Below the pieces are notes generated by a model. It saw only the letters and a program-made list of their open reading frames with translations, did no database searches and was not told where the DNA came from. Positions 10,007 through 19,374 of a stretch of DNA of 60,652 nt are shown in pieces; the first letter of the stretch is position 1; the number at the start of each line of letters is the position of its first letter. A program made the translations under genes and the position numbers. The DNA lies in the IMG/VR virus record IMGVR_UViG_3300044630_001263, positions 1 through 60,652 of that record. One strand, written 5' to 3'. Origin of the DNA: a virus.

Positions 10007-10056
10007 GTTAAATTTATATTTAACAAAATAGGAAGTCACTACCTAACTTTAGTGAC
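10007..10056. other. Two inverted repeats in intergenic gap
   Basis: Within the 81-base gap there is an AT-only hairpin (GTTAAA, loop, TTTAAC at 10007-10024) and a 7-bp perfect hairpin GTCACTA / TAGTGAC at 10035-10056 with loop CCTAACTT. No T-run follows the second, so a terminator is unlikely. The hairpins could be an RNA-processing or translation-control site in front of the lysis cassette. The sequence CTACCTAA in the second arm and loop partly resembles the phage promoter core. Confidence 0.5.
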
Positions 10057-10077
10057 AATTTAAAAAGGAAAATAATC

Positions 10078-10326
10078 ATGGGAAAAAATGAAAAGACCCC
10101 CGTAACTATTGATGGCGTAGAATACAAATACGAAGACATGACTCAACAACAACAAATGTTTTTAAATCATGTTGCAGATCTTGATCGTAAGCTTGATTCA
10201 GCAAAGTTTAATGTGGACCAACTTCAGGTAGGTCGTAATGCTTTCTTTGCTTTGCTTAAACAAGAATTAGAAAATAAACCACAAGAACATTCTAATGTTC
10301 AAGACGTAGAAGTAAAGGCACATTAA
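10078..10326 (+). CDS. Small coiled-coil protein upstream of lysis genes
   Basis: An 82-residue protein: a short beta start (VTIDGVEYKYEDM) and a helical coiled-coil core (QQQQMFLNHVADLDRKLDSA then FNVDQLQVGRNAFFALLKQ). This arrangement is common in small phage proteins of unknown role. AAAGGA precedes the start. It opens the operon that leads into the holin and endolysin. Confidence 0.75.
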   Translation: MGKNEKTPVTIDGVEYKYEDMTQQQQMFLNHVADLDRKLDSAKFNVDQLQVGRNAFFALLKQELENKPQEHSNVQDVEVKAH

Positions 10327-10329
10327 CAA

Positions 10330-10575
10330 ATGAACACCACTCAAGAACAAGAAGATATAAGTCACTCACAAATATATGAACGACTTCTCGCAGTAGAAGT
10401 TAAAGTAGATAAGCTAGACAAAAGTACAGAGGAAGTCGTTAAGGCTTTCAATGCAGCTCAAGGTGCATTCATTGTTCTTGAATGGTTTGCCAAAGCAGTT
10501 AAACCAGTAATTATTATTGGGACATTCTTTGGAGCCATATGGCTAGCTATAGATAATAAGCTACATTTAAAATGA
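10330..10575 (+). CDS. Single-span membrane protein with coiled coil (holin-like)
   Basis: An 81-residue protein: an N-terminal amphipathic coiled coil (LLAVEVKVDKLDKSTEEVV) followed by one transmembrane segment at about residues 58-74 (KPVIIIGTFFGAIWLAI). This resembles XhlA/haemolysin-type accessory lysis proteins. It lies four genes upstream of the recognisable holin, so an auxiliary holin or antiholin role is possible. Confidence 0.65.
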   Translation: MNTTQEQEDISHSQIYERLLAVEVKVDKLDKSTEEVVKAFNAAQGAFIVLEWFAKAVKPVIIIGTFFGAIWLAIDNKLHLK

Positions 10576-10865
10576 AGTGGCTTTTAGCTGCAGTATTATT
10601 AATGGTATCAGTAGCATCTTCTCAAACGATTAGATGCTCTACAGTGGAGTTCTATGGATTAGGTATGACAATATTTAATCCATCAGAACGACACGTTCAC
10701 CTTAACAGGTGGCTAGACTTTAATGGTCCTAAATGTAGTAAAGAAGATTTAGTATTAATCTGGAATAACCTACCTGAATGGGCTGGCACTGCTGATAGCG
10801 CTGGGCTAAGAAGTAAGGTAGCTATTCTTTATCAACAACTCATTGATAAGGAAACAAAGAAATGA
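10572..10865 (+). CDS. Exported small protein, lysis cassette
   Basis: A 97-residue protein with a clear signal peptide (MKWLLAAVLLMVSVASS, likely cut after the Ser/Ala stretch). The mature part has two cysteines that could form one disulphide in the periplasm, and a conserved-looking end (IWNNLPEWAGTADSAGLRSK). There is no lipobox, so it is not an obvious outer-membrane spanin. ATGA overlaps couple it to both neighbours. Its function is unknown. Confidence 0.7.
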   Translation: MKWLLAAVLLMVSVASSQTIRCSTVEFYGLGMTIFNPSERHVHLNRWLDFNGPKCSKEDLVLIWNNLPEWAGTADSAGLRSKVAILYQQLIDKETKK

Positions 10866-11101
10866 AACTATACAGCTATGATAAGTATTATCCTTTGGTA
10901 CATCCTTCTTACCACAATGCAAGTCTTCAACTCTATAACAAAAAACTGGAGCTATTAAATGTTGAAAGAGAAATTCTTAGAGAAATTAAAAGGGTTACTA
11001 AAGCCTATCACGACATGGAGCATGAACTCTATCTTCTCAAAAATAAAGAGCTTCTTATCGAAAGACAAATCAACGATCCAACCCTCGACATCTACGCATA
11101 A
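10862..11101 (+). CDS. Small helical protein, lysis cassette
   Basis: A 79-residue, highly charged, mainly helical protein (LQLYNKKLELLNVEREILRE) with no membrane segment. The start overlaps the preceding stop. An out-of-frame open stretch inside it belongs to the upstream extension of the next gene and is not considered real. Function unknown. Confidence 0.6.
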   Translation: MKLYSYDKYYPLVHPSYHNASLQLYNKKLELLNVEREILREIKRVTKAYHDMEHELYLLKNKELLIERQINDPTLDIYA

Positions 11102-11111
11102 GGAAAAACCT

Positions 11112-11348
11112 ATGGAAGATCTTAAAGGAAAACTAACTTATAACGTTACGTTTATGGTTAGTGCAACACTATGTTTATCTGTGTTAGCTATGATTTCTGC
11201 TTTTTGTTTTGGATTATATTCCAGACAAGTAGAGGATGGTGAAATATTTAAACTATTGTCACCTGCATTTCAAACTATTATCGGTGGATTTATTGGTTTA
11301 CTTGCTGGTATTAAACTGTCTCATGACGAACATAGGAATACAAAATGA
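11112..11348 (+). CDS. Two-span membrane protein (holin-like)
   Basis: A 79-residue protein with two transmembrane segments (FMVSATLCLSVLAMISAF and TIIGGFIGLLAGIKL). I chose the ATG at 11112 because AAGGA lies 7 bases upstream and because a longer in-frame start would overlap the preceding gene heavily. Size and topology fit a class II holin or antiholin. Its stop overlaps the start of the next holin gene (ATGA). Confidence 0.7.
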   Translation: MEDLKGKLTYNVTFMVSATLCLSVLAMISAFCFGLYSRQVEDGEIFKLLSPAFQTIIGGFIGLLAGIKLSHDEHRNTK

Positions 11349-11761
11349 GTTTACTGGATAATTTAAATCCCCTATTATCTATCGGTGGAAAGATCCTCGA
11401 TAGAGTATTACCAGACCCAGCTGCCGCATCTGCAGCCAAGGCTGAACTACAAAAGTTAGAACAGACAGGTGAGTTAGCTAAGATGGCTAATGAAACTAAA
11501 CTGTATGAAACTGAACAGAACAATTTAACTCAGCGTATGCAGGCTGATATGGCTAGTGATTCATGGATGTCTAAGAATATAAGACCATTGACTCTAGTTT
11601 TTCTTTTGATAGCTTACTCAGGATTTGCTATTGCATCTATATTTGATTATGAGACTCGTGGAGCTTATGTTGAGCTACTAGGGCAGTGGGGCATGCTAGT
11701 TATGTCCTTTTATTTTGGTGGTCGTACAATGGAAAAGATTGCAGACAGGGTTAAAAAATGA
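11345..11761 (+). CDS. Holin of the 3-TM (GTA holin) family
   Basis: A 138-residue protein. The N-terminal soluble part (LLSIGGKILDRVLPDPAAAS) and a C-terminal pair of hydrophobic segments (TLVFLLIAYSGFAIASI and LGQWGMLVMSFYFGGRTME) match the phage and gene-transfer-agent holin_3TM family. It would form inner-membrane pores and release the adjacent endolysin. The ATGA overlap with the endolysin gene couples their translation. Confidence 0.85.
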   Translation: MSLLDNLNPLLSIGGKILDRVLPDPAAASAAKAELQKLEQTGELAKMANETKLYETEQNNLTQRMQADMASDSWMSKNIRPLTLVFLLIAYSGFAIASIFDYETRGAYVELLGQWGMLVMSFYFGGRTMEKIADRVKK

Positions 11762-12216
11762 CAAAGCTAAGCGAAAACTTTACACTTGAAGAAGCTACAC
11801 ACTCAGACACAGCTGTTCGAATGGGTATCAACAATCAACCCGATGAACGTCAGCTGGAGAATATGAAGAAAGCAGCTGAGGGTATGCAACAGATTAGGGC
11901 TGTGTTAGGTAAACCTATCAGTATTAATTCTTGGTTACGACTACCTGAAGTAAACGTAGCAGTAGGCGGCTCAAGAGTATCGTCTCATATGGACGGTTGG
12001 GCTATTGACTTTACTTCATCATATGGTAATCCACTTGCTGTATGTAAAGCTATTGAGGCTGCAGGTATTAAGTTTGACCAAATGATTCATGAGTATGGTC
12101 GTTGGACTCACATCTCTTTTGCACCTGAAATGCGTGGTCAAAAGCTAACTATCTTCCGACCTGCTAACAAATATAAAACAGGTTTATTAACCGAAGAAGA
12201 ATATAATAAAACTTAA
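11758..12216 (+). CDS. Endolysin, peptidase M15 family
   Basis: A 152-residue zinc D-Ala-D-Ala/L-Ala-D-Glu-type peptidase. The first zinc ligand pair is in SSHMDGWAIDF (His and Asp), the third ligand and catalytic acid are in HEYGRWTHIS (Glu and His). The N-terminal FTLEEATHSDTA is typical of phage M15_3 endolysins. It lacks a signal peptide and depends on the adjacent holin. A phage promoter motif overlaps its 3' end. Confidence 0.9.
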   Translation: MTKLSENFTLEEATHSDTAVRMGINNQPDERQLENMKKAAEGMQQIRAVLGKPISINSWLRLPEVNVAVGGSRVSSHMDGWAIDFTSSYGNPLAVCKAIEAAGIKFDQMIHEYGRWTHISFAPEMRGQKLTIFRPANKYKTGLLTEEEYNKT

Positions 12217-12234
12217 TCGGTACCTATTAGTAAT
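12213..12234 (+). promoter_or_regulatory. Candidate phage RNA polymerase promoter
   Basis: Reads TTAATCGGTACCTATTAGTA, matching the shared motif (CTAGNCGGTACCTAATAGA) with two changes. It points toward the nozzle gene, whose start lies 15 bases further on after an AAGGA site. Confidence 0.65.
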
Positions 12235-12248
12235 AAAAAGGATATCAC

Positions 12249-13772
12249 ATGGCAACACCAATTACAGACCTAGGTAAGGGAGGTCTCAACACAGACTTAT
12301 CACCCTTGATTGTTCCACCTAATGTTTTCTCTGATGTACTCAATGTTCGATTTGACGATAACGCAGTACAAACAATTACTGGTGAGGCAGCATACAGGAC
12401 TGTAGCTATTGCTCCTAACTATGGTATTCACTGGAAAAGACCCGACCAAGGATATAACATCTTTGCTAAGAATGGAGCTATTGTCAGAGTAGACGCTGCT
12501 GGTAATACATCAAATATGTTTGCTTCAGCTGACGTAGTATATGACAACAGTGATTGGCAAGGTACACAATTCAATGGTGGCTTTGCTATCATTCTTAACA
12601 ACGGACAAACAACACCGTTATACTGCTTATATGGTAGCCCATCGGCAGGTTCTACATTTCAACCATTACCTAACTGGAACTACGTTGCAGGTTTAGCTGT
12701 AACAGCCAAAGTAATCAGGGCATACAACTATTCCCTTGTTGCGGCTAACCTAACACTTACACAAGACGGTATTATTACTTACGCTCCCGGAACAGTACGT
12801 GTGTCTGTTCAAGCACCTACAGGTAATATCCCGCAGACATGGCAACCAGGAACTACAACAGACACTGCTGACGAGTTTGAATTAAGCTCTACCTCTCAAG
12901 TACTCGATATGCTTGACCTTCGTGGTAATATGTTTATTTATTCTGAAGACAGTATTAATATATTGTCTATTGGAACAGTCTCTAAAGTAACTCCATACTC
13001 AAAGTCTTATGGTATTTTAGGTGTAGACTGTGTATGCGAGTTTGATGGTAATCACTTTGTTGTTGATCGTAATGACATTTATATTCACAATGGTTCAGGT
13101 AACATTGAATCCATTGCTGACTTCCGAATTAAAAAGTATTTCTTTAATAACTTAAATAAAGCTCAGATTAGTAAGGTACACGTAGTACGTAATCCATTCT
13201 ATAAAGAGATCTGGATTAACTATCCTAAGGGATCTTCTACTGTATGTAATGAAACTCTTATCTTTAATTATAAGAATAATACATGGACAAAGAGACAATT
13301 AGCTAGCGTTACATACGCATTTAATGCTCCACAAAATTTAAGTAATACCTTTGTGTATGCTAAACAAGAGTTGTTGTTTACAACTACCAGCACACAAACA
13401 TTGATTACTAATGATGCTTACCTTATGTACAATGGTACTACATTTGTACCTTATAATTCTTATATATCAAAGAAAATTAATACAGGTGATTTAACAATTA
13501 GCTCTCTTATTAGTTCTATTTATCCTGTATTTGATAAAGTATCTTCAACAGCAAGTATAAGTATTAAAGTACGTGGTCAGAATAACTATATTGATGAGCC
13601 AACATATACTTCAGAAGATACATTTACATTCCTACCTAATAATCAAAAATCACAGGGCTACAAAGTAGATCCACGGGTTAATGGTCGTGTAATGAATTTA
13701 TATATTACATCAACAGATTATTGGAGACTACCAATGATCTCATTTGATGTACGCCCAGCCGACAGGAGGTAA
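12249..13772 (+). CDS. Tail nozzle / tail tubular protein
   Basis: A 507-residue beta-rich protein. The opening MATPITDLGKGGLNTDLSP and VLNVRFDD resemble SU10-type nozzle and T7 gp12-type tail tubular proteins. Later segments (SVNILSIG-like strand, KEIWINYPKG, NNTWTKRQL) fit the beta-propeller plan of these proteins. It would form the distal tail tube below the adaptor. The first gene after a phage promoter motif, followed directly by a second fibre gene. Confidence 0.7.
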   Translation: MATPITDLGKGGLNTDLSPLIVPPNVFSDVLNVRFDDNAVQTITGEAAYRTVAIAPNYGIHWKRPDQGYNIFAKNGAIVRVDAAGNTSNMFASADVVYDNSDWQGTQFNGGFAIILNNGQTTPLYCLYGSPSAGSTFQPLPNWNYVAGLAVTAKVIRAYNYSLVAANLTLTQDGIITYAPGTVRVSVQAPTGNIPQTWQPGTTTDTADEFELSSTSQVLDMLDLRGNMFIYSEDSINILSIGTVSKVTPYSKSYGILGVDCVCEFDGNHFVVDRNDIYIHNGSGNIESIADFRIKKYFFNNLNKAQISKVHVVRNPFYKEIWINYPKGSSTVCNETLIFNYKNNTWTKRQLASVTYAFNAPQNLSNTFVYAKQELLFTTTSTQTLITNDAYLMYNGTTFVPYNSYISKKINTGDLTISSLISSIYPVFDKVSSTASISIKVRGQNNYIDEPTYTSEDTFTFLPNNQKSQGYKVDPRVNGRVMNLYITSTDYWRLPMISFDVRPADRR

Positions 13773-13774
13773 TA

Positions 13775-16768
13775 ATGTTTAATCCACCTATCACAGGTGA
13801 TAAAGAGCTTGATGCTTACCTATTTGATCTTAGCTTAAATATTGATGGTTTGTCTGGAGGCACTGAGTCTAATCCTAATCTTCCTAATGGAGATCCTGGT
13901 GCGTATGTCTACCAGTATATTCATGTTAAATATGCTGATGACAACATAGGCACAGGATTCTCCAACACACCTACCCTTAAACTTTTCTTTGGTATATTTA
14001 ATAGTAGTTCATCTGTAGAGTCAACTAATCCAGCAGACTACACTTGGTATAAATCTATATTTCCATTTGGTACTATTAACTTTTTGTACTACCTTATTCT
14101 TGGTGGTAGAAAAATTAAGTTTGCTGTTAATACGTCTCCTCCAGACTATCATTGGAAACAAGACGATGGCAATGCTATTGACTTAGATATTATTGTTCCT
14201 CCGTCTACAATCTCTTTTAATGAGATTATGAATAATGCAATCACTGAGCTTAAGATTGCTCGTGATGCTGTAACAGCTACAAAGATTAATGTAGCGGCTC
14301 TTGACCAAGCATTTGGTGACTTAAGACCTAATACAGTGTCTGCTGCTCAGATTGCTACTAATGCAGTAACTAATCTTAAATTGTTAGACGGTGCTGTTAC
14401 TGCCGCTAAAACAAACGTTGCAGCATTAAGTCCACTTACTGGCTTTCTTAACCCTGACACTGTAAACACAGCTCAGATTGTTAATAACGCAGTATCTAAT
14501 TTAAAAGTTCTTGACGGTGCTATCACAGCTAACAAAACAAATCTTGCGGCTCTTGATAATACATTAGGTAATCTTAAAGCAGATACTGTCAGCGCTGCTA
14601 ACTTAGTTGCTAATGCAGTAACTGAAGTTAAAATTGCTGCTGGAGCTGTTAGCGCGGCTAAAACAAACATAGCGGCTCTTAGCCCATTAAGTGGTTTGTT
14701 AAATGCCAATACAGTAGATACTGCACAACTTGTTACTGGTGCTGTTAATGATTTGAAGATTGCAGCTGGAGCTATTACAGAAAGTAAAGTTGGTACAGGT
14801 GCTATTACAGAAACCAAGATTGGCTCTAACTCTGTAACGTCTGATAAAATTATTGCTAATGCTATTGTTGCAGATAAAATAGCGGCTAACTCAGTAGTAG
14901 CCGATAAGATTGCCGCCAATGCAGTTGTTGCAGGTAAGATTGCGGCTAATGCTGTTACTGCAAGTACTATTGAAGCAGGAGCAGTTGTTGCAGGTAAGAT
15001 TGCCGCAGACGCAGTCACAGCAACTAACATTGCGGCTAACTCTATTGTGTCTAGTAAGATAGCCGCTGATGCTATTACCTCAGACAAGATCAGTGCCAAT
15101 GCAGTTGTTGCGGGTAAGATTGCAGCAGACGCAGTAACAACAAACACTATTGCGGCTGGAGCTATCGTTGCTAATAAGCTTGCGGCAAACTCTGTAACGG
15201 CTAACGCTATTGCGGCTAACTCAGTTGTAGCAAGCAAGATTGCAGCTGGAGCTGTTGTTGCAGAAGCTATTGCAGCAGGTACAATTACTGGTGACAAGAT
15301 CTTTGCTAACACTATTACTGGTGCTAACATTGCGGCATTCACTATTGGCGCTCAAGCTATTGCGGCTCAAGCTATTACATCTGTTAAGATTGAAGCTGGT
15401 GCGATTATTGCAGATAAGATTGCGGCTGGTGCAGTAACTACTGACAAACTAACTGTATTAAACCTTGCGGCTATTACAGCTAACATGGGTACACTTACCT
15501 CAGGTGAAATTATTGTTGGCTCTGCCCCTACAATTAGTGGCACAACAATGACTGGATCAGGTACACACTTGTACTCTAACGGTAATTTTGTTCTTGGTAA
15601 TGCAACAACTAACGTTACATTTAACGGTTCAGTATTAAGTCTTAATGGACAAGTTGTTTATCCAGGAAATATTGATACAAGAAACCTTACAATTAAAGAT
15701 GCTGCTGGTAATATTATTTTAGGTGCTGGTACAAGCCTTAACTTTTCAAACATTATTGCAAATAGTGGTTGGTTAAACAGCAATATTTCAATTAGTTCTA
15801 ATGGTACTCTTAACGGAGCTGGAGGTGGAACTGTTTCTGCCGCAGGGCTTGGAGCTGTTAAAACAGATTTAACAAATGCCCCAGCAGGGATTCTCAATAG
15901 TAATATTTCACTAGGAACTCTTGGTGCAGGTGCATTTGCTTATTTAAGTGCTATCACTAGTGCTAACGTAACAACTTATATTTCTGGTGCGGCTATTGGC
16001 ACAGCACAAATTGGAGTGTTGACTGCAAACAATATTGGTGCAGGAACTATTGATGCGAGTAAGATTGCTGCAGGAACTATTTGGACTAATAACCTTCAAG
16101 TAGGTTCTTCTCCTGCTATCTCAGGCACCAACATGACGGGTGCTGGAGCAAGGATTAATAGTGATGGTACATTTGCTTTAGGTAACAGTTCTACTAACAT
16201 TACTTATAATGGTAGTGCTATGTACCTTAATGGTAACGTAGTTGCTACAGGTAATATTAACGCTAATGCGGTAACAAACTTTTTAACATTATCTACTGCT
16301 ACACCTCAATCGTTAATTATCCCTGATGGTGATCCAACTAACGTTAGTGCAGCAAATATTGTATATTTAACTGCAACCTACACAGCTTCAGGTACTGGTT
16401 TTGTAACAATTAATTGGGATGCAACTTCTATTTTTGGTATTCCGTTTGCTACAGGTCAAGGTCGTATTATTCCTGTTGTGTTTTCAGTATGGCGAAACTC
16501 AACTAACTTAGGTAGTAAACCTTTTATAGTTGATACACCGCCTGCTGGAGTAAACACTTATACCATTAGAGCTGTTTTAGGAACACCTCCTTATACAGAC
16601 CCACTTAATAATTACCCATCTTGGGCGCGTACTGACATATCTCCACCTAACGAAATGTGGGATTACAGTATAGGATATTATCCTTATACTAATATGGCAG
16701 GATACACTGAGTCTAAAAGACCAAAAGCATTAACAGCTCAAATTACAATTGTAGAATACAAAAAATGA
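13775..16768 (+). CDS. Second tail fibre / tip protein with decad repeats
   Basis: A 997-residue protein. The N-terminal ~150 residues (ITGDKELDAYLFDLSLNIDGL) probably attach to the nozzle. Residues about 170-345 hold four copies of a ~42-residue unit (TVxxAQIxxNAVxNLK then AALSPLxGxL). Residues about 350-560 hold roughly 20 copies of a ten-residue unit like AVVAGKIAAN, which suggests a beta-solenoid or beta-prism shaft. The C-terminus is beta-rich, as in J-like host-specificity tips. The following gene is a tail-fibre assembly chaperone, supporting a fibre role. Confidence 0.8.
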   Translation: MFNPPITGDKELDAYLFDLSLNIDGLSGGTESNPNLPNGDPGAYVYQYIHVKYADDNIGTGFSNTPTLKLFFGIFNSSSSVESTNPADYTWYKSIFPFGTINFLYYLILGGRKIKFAVNTSPPDYHWKQDDGNAIDLDIIVPPSTISFNEIMNNAITELKIARDAVTATKINVAALDQAFGDLRPNTVSAAQIATNAVTNLKLLDGAVTAAKTNVAALSPLTGFLNPDTVNTAQIVNNAVSNLKVLDGAITANKTNLAALDNTLGNLKADTVSAANLVANAVTEVKIAAGAVSAAKTNIAALSPLSGLLNANTVDTAQLVTGAVNDLKIAAGAITESKVGTGAITETKIGSNSVTSDKIIANAIVADKIAANSVVADKIAANAVVAGKIAANAVTASTIEAGAVVAGKIAADAVTATNIAANSIVSSKIAADAITSDKISANAVVAGKIAADAVTTNTIAAGAIVANKLAANSVTANAIAANSVVASKIAAGAVVAEAIAAGTITGDKIFANTITGANIAAFTIGAQAIAAQAITSVKIEAGAIIADKIAAGAVTTDKLTVLNLAAITANMGTLTSGEIIVGSAPTISGTTMTGSGTHLYSNGNFVLGNATTNVTFNGSVLSLNGQVVYPGNIDTRNLTIKDAAGNIILGAGTSLNFSNIIANSGWLNSNISISSNGTLNGAGGGTVSAAGLGAVKTDLTNAPAGILNSNISLGTLGAGAFAYLSAITSANVTTYISGAAIGTAQIGVLTANNIGAGTIDASKIAAGTIWTNNLQVGSSPAISGTNMTGAGARINSDGTFALGNSSTNITYNGSAMYLNGNVVATGNINANAVTNFLTLSTATPQSLIIPDGDPTNVSAANIVYLTATYTASGTGFVTINWDATSIFGIPFATGQGRIIPVVFSVWRNSTNLGSKPFIVDTPPAGVNTYTIRAVLGTPPYTDPLNNYPSWARTDISPPNEMWDYSIGYYPYTNMAGYTESKRPKALTAQITIVEYKK
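14820..15460 (+). repeat. Decad-coding repeat in second fibre
   Basis: Thirty-base units encode variants of [ND]AVVAxKIAA about 20 times, with phase preserved throughout. Upstream, units of about 126 bases repeat four times. Silent variation between copies shows protein-level conservation. Confidence 0.8.
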
Positions 16769-17181
16769 ATTACACAATTTACAAAAAATTAAATGGAGAA
16801 ATATTTTCTCAATTTGGAGGGTCATTAGAATCTTTGCAACTAAATATAGATTTTGATACACAAGATTATATTGAAGGTAATTATTTAAGAGAATTTTATT
16901 ATATTCAAAATAATGAGCCTGTTGAAATCTCAAGGCCACCAGATGTTTGGTATGATTTTAATTACAATACAAAACAATGGGTAGCTAATCGAGATAAAGC
17001 AATTGATTTTATTTCTGAAAAAAGGAAAAAATTACTTATTGATTCTGACTGGACTCAGCTGCCCAACGGACCTTTAACGCAACAACAACAAGAAGCTTGG
17101 GCAGTATACCGCCAACAACTTCGTGATATACCTCAGCAGTCTGGATATCCATTTAACGTAGTGTGGCCAACACCACCATAA
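16765..17181 (+). CDS. Tail fibre assembly chaperone (Phage_tail_APC type)
   Basis: A 138-residue protein. The C-terminal third has the family signature: DSDWTQLPNGPLTQQQ, then WAVYRQQLRDIPQQ and a terminal VVWPTPP. Such proteins help fold or attach the adjacent fibre. Its ATG overlaps the fibre stop (ATGA). Confidence 0.85.
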   Translation: MNYTIYKKLNGEIFSQFGGSLESLQLNIDFDTQDYIEGNYLREFYYIQNNEPVEISRPPDVWYDFNYNTKQWVANRDKAIDFISEKRKKLLIDSDWTQLPNGPLTQQQQEAWAVYRQQLRDIPQQSGYPFNVVWPTPP

Positions 17182-17189
17182 TAAACAAT

Positions 17190-17609
17190 ATGAAAATAAT
17201 TCTACTAACCACCGACCAGACAGTTCAACATTGGTCTGTTATCTCAGGATACCTGAGTAAAGTAATTGAACACAGCCAAGGAGAATCATCACTTACAGAT
17301 TATCTTAAGAAGATCCTCAATGAATATGTTCAGTGTTGGGCGGTAGTAGATAACAACCTTAATATTATTGGTGTAGGTTTAACTCAATACTTACAATACT
17401 CTCAACATAAAACACTTCACATCATTGCTTTTTCTGGTAGTGACTTTGAAGAACAGTCTAAGGTGTTCCCTACAGTGGAACAATTTGCCCGTGATTCTGG
17501 TTGTAAAGCCATTGAACAATGGGGTCGTCCAGGATGGGCAAAGGTACTACCAAAGTATGTGCCAGGATTTAAAGAAGCTTACGTAGTAATGCGAAAGGAT
17601 TTAGAATGA
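17190..17609 (+). CDS. GNAT-like acetyltransferase-fold protein
   Basis: A 139-residue protein from the ATG at 17190 (a GTG nine codons upstream is less likely). The strand YVQCWAVVDNNLNIIGVGLTQ, the helix VFPTVEQFARDSGCKAIEQWG and the end PGFKEAYVVMRKDL match the later core of a GNAT fold seen in small proteins of podovirus tail modules. I cannot point to an intact acetyl-CoA loop. It may be an internal virion protein rather than an enzyme. Confidence 0.6.
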   Translation: MKIILLTTDQTVQHWSVISGYLSKVIEHSQGESSLTDYLKKILNEYVQCWAVVDNNLNIIGVGLTQYLQYSQHKTLHIIAFSGSDFEEQSKVFPTVEQFARDSGCKAIEQWGRPGWAKVLPKYVPGFKEAYVVMRKDLE

Positions 17610-18484
17610 AATATAAAATTAATGGTTCTATAAAGAAGAACTATGGTGGTGGAGGTGGTCAAACAGTAAGTAGTATTCCCGATTGGGCGCAACCTTACTT
17701 ACAGAATGTTGGTAATGCCGCAGAAGCTGGTTATAGATCAGGTGATTTGGGTAAAGTAGCTGGTGCTTCTAGACTCCAACAAGATGCTTTTGGTGGTGGC
17801 GCTAACCTTATTGGTTCTACCACAACAGGTGCCGCTAATGTTTTGGGTGAGCAGTCAGGTAGACTATCTAACTTAGCTTCTACTGGTGTTGATACATCAG
17901 GCTCTGAAGCTCTTATTGGTAGTGCTACAGGCTCAATGGCTGACCAAGCTAAACGACTTACTGGTATGGCTATGGCACCTAGCGCTGAAACTCTTGCGGC
18001 TCAAAAGTCAGGTATTCTTCTTGACGCACAAAAGAAAGTTGCTGGATTGAATACAGGTTTTGGTTCAGCAGGTACACTAGGTTCTGCACGACAAGCTGTT
18101 ATGCAGGGTGCTCAAAACGCTGAGACTACAGGTCAGCTTGCTAAAGTTGATGCTGACTACGAAAACAATATGTTTAAGAATAGACTTGCCGCTGAACAGG
18201 CCTTGTCAGGTACTCAAACAGGTACTCTTAATGCCGCTACTAACCTTGCTAATCTTAAGTCAGGGGATGCAACTACTCGTCTTGCAGCTGAACAAGCTCT
18301 TCAGGGCGGTGCTACAACAGGCGCTAACATTGTTAATACTGGTGTGTCTGGTATTTCTAAACTTGGTGAACAACAACGTGGTATTGACCAACAAGGTCTT
18401 GACGCGGGTTGGCAGGGTCTTCAGCGTTATGCTTCAACTATCTATGGTAACCCTGCAAGACAACAAGCGACTGGAGGTAAATAA
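17606..18484 (+). CDS. Putative ejection (internal virion) protein A
   Basis: A 292-residue protein rich in Ala, Gly, Ser and Thr with long helical stretches and few aromatics, starting with a basic segment and GGGGG. Composition and position (first of five genes before the ejection giants) fit a DNA-ejection protein such as T7 gp14. There is an ATGA overlap with the upstream gene and a one-base overlap with the next. Confidence 0.6.
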   Translation: MKYKINGSIKKNYGGGGGQTVSSIPDWAQPYLQNVGNAAEAGYRSGDLGKVAGASRLQQDAFGGGANLIGSTTTGAANVLGEQSGRLSNLASTGVDTSGSEALIGSATGSMADQAKRLTGMAMAPSAETLAAQKSGILLDAQKKVAGLNTGFGSAGTLGSARQAVMQGAQNAETTGQLAKVDADYENNMFKNRLAAEQALSGTQTGTLNAATNLANLKSGDATTRLAAEQALQGGATTGANIVNTGVSGISKLGEQQRGIDQQGLDAGWQGLQRYASTIYGNPARQQATGGK

Positions 18485-19365
18485 TGGCTGGAATACAAGG
18501 AACACCTTCAGGCGCGGGTTCTATGGGAATGGATACTCAAGCTACCCCTTCTGTTTTTACTCCATCAAATCAACCAAACGCTAATATGATGAGTCCTGCT
18601 GTACAGCCAATGCCACAACCCTCTATGGGCGGTGGTAAGGGTGCTGGTCCTATGCAACCACAAAAGACTGCTATGGGTACACCTATTGTGTATGGTAATG
18701 TATATTCATCGGATACTCCCCCATCAATAGGTAATCCTAATACACCTAATACACCTATTGAACCTGCTTTTGATGCAACACTTCAAGCAGCTGACGGTAC
18801 TACAAGTGTACCTGCTTATGCCTATGGTACAACAAATGTTTCAGGTTATAATAATGGAACTGTAGAAATAGAAGATCCATGGGGTTGGAGTAAACCACAA
18901 CCTGTAACCGCACCTATGGCGGCAGAAATTAAGCCGTCTACAGAACAAGCTTTGGGTCGTATGCCTGATAGAACAGAGCAACAGTTAGCTTCTATGGCTA
19001 TGAGTAAAGGTATTGATGCCGCTGATAAGGGTATTACAGCAGGTTATAACGCATATAAAATGGCAGGACCATTAGCAGAAGCCCAAGCTGTTTCTCAAGC
19101 TGCAGCTACAGATATGGCTCTTGGTGGAATGGGTGGTACAGCAGGTGCTGCAGCATTAACAGAAGCTGCCGCTACTGGTGCTGCTTTAGCTGAAGGCGGT
19201 GCTGCTGCTAGCGCATTAGGAACTGCAGGAGCAGGAGCAGGTGCTGCTGGTTTAGGCGGTGCTTTAGGTGCTGGTGGTAGCGCGGCTATGGCGGCTCTTG
19301 CATCTAACCCTGTTGGCTGGGCTATTGGCGCAGGACTTTTAGCTAAGAAGCTTAAGATATTTTAA
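18484..19365 (+). CDS. Putative ejection protein B, Gly/Ala-rich hydrophobic end
   Basis: A 293-residue protein. The first half is low-complexity and proline-rich. It contains ADGTTSVPAYAYG and YNNGTVEIEDP, a DGT..VP motif also found in the next gene. The last ~90 residues are Gly/Ala-rich and apolar (AGAGAAGLGGALGAGGSAAM), suited to membrane insertion after ejection. Function is inferred from composition and context. Confidence 0.6.
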   Translation: MAGIQGTPSGAGSMGMDTQATPSVFTPSNQPNANMMSPAVQPMPQPSMGGGKGAGPMQPQKTAMGTPIVYGNVYSSDTPPSIGNPNTPNTPIEPAFDATLQAADGTTSVPAYAYGTTNVSGYNNGTVEIEDPWGWSKPQPVTAPMAAEIKPSTEQALGRMPDRTEQQLASMAMSKGIDAADKGITAGYNAYKMAGPLAEAQAVSQAAATDMALGGMGGTAGAAALTEAAATGAALAEGGAAASALGTAGAGAGAAGLGGALGAGGSAAMAALASNPVGWAIGAGLLAKKLKIF

Positions 19366-19374
19366 GGAAATACT

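Noticed and set aside
10959-11111. Upstream in-frame extension of the 11112..11348 membrane protein
   Set aside because: It overlaps most of the coupled 10862..11101 gene, and the ATG at 11112 has a good ribosome site.
14473-15342. Long antisense frame opposite the second fibre
   Set aside because: Same reason: reverse reading of the decad repeats.
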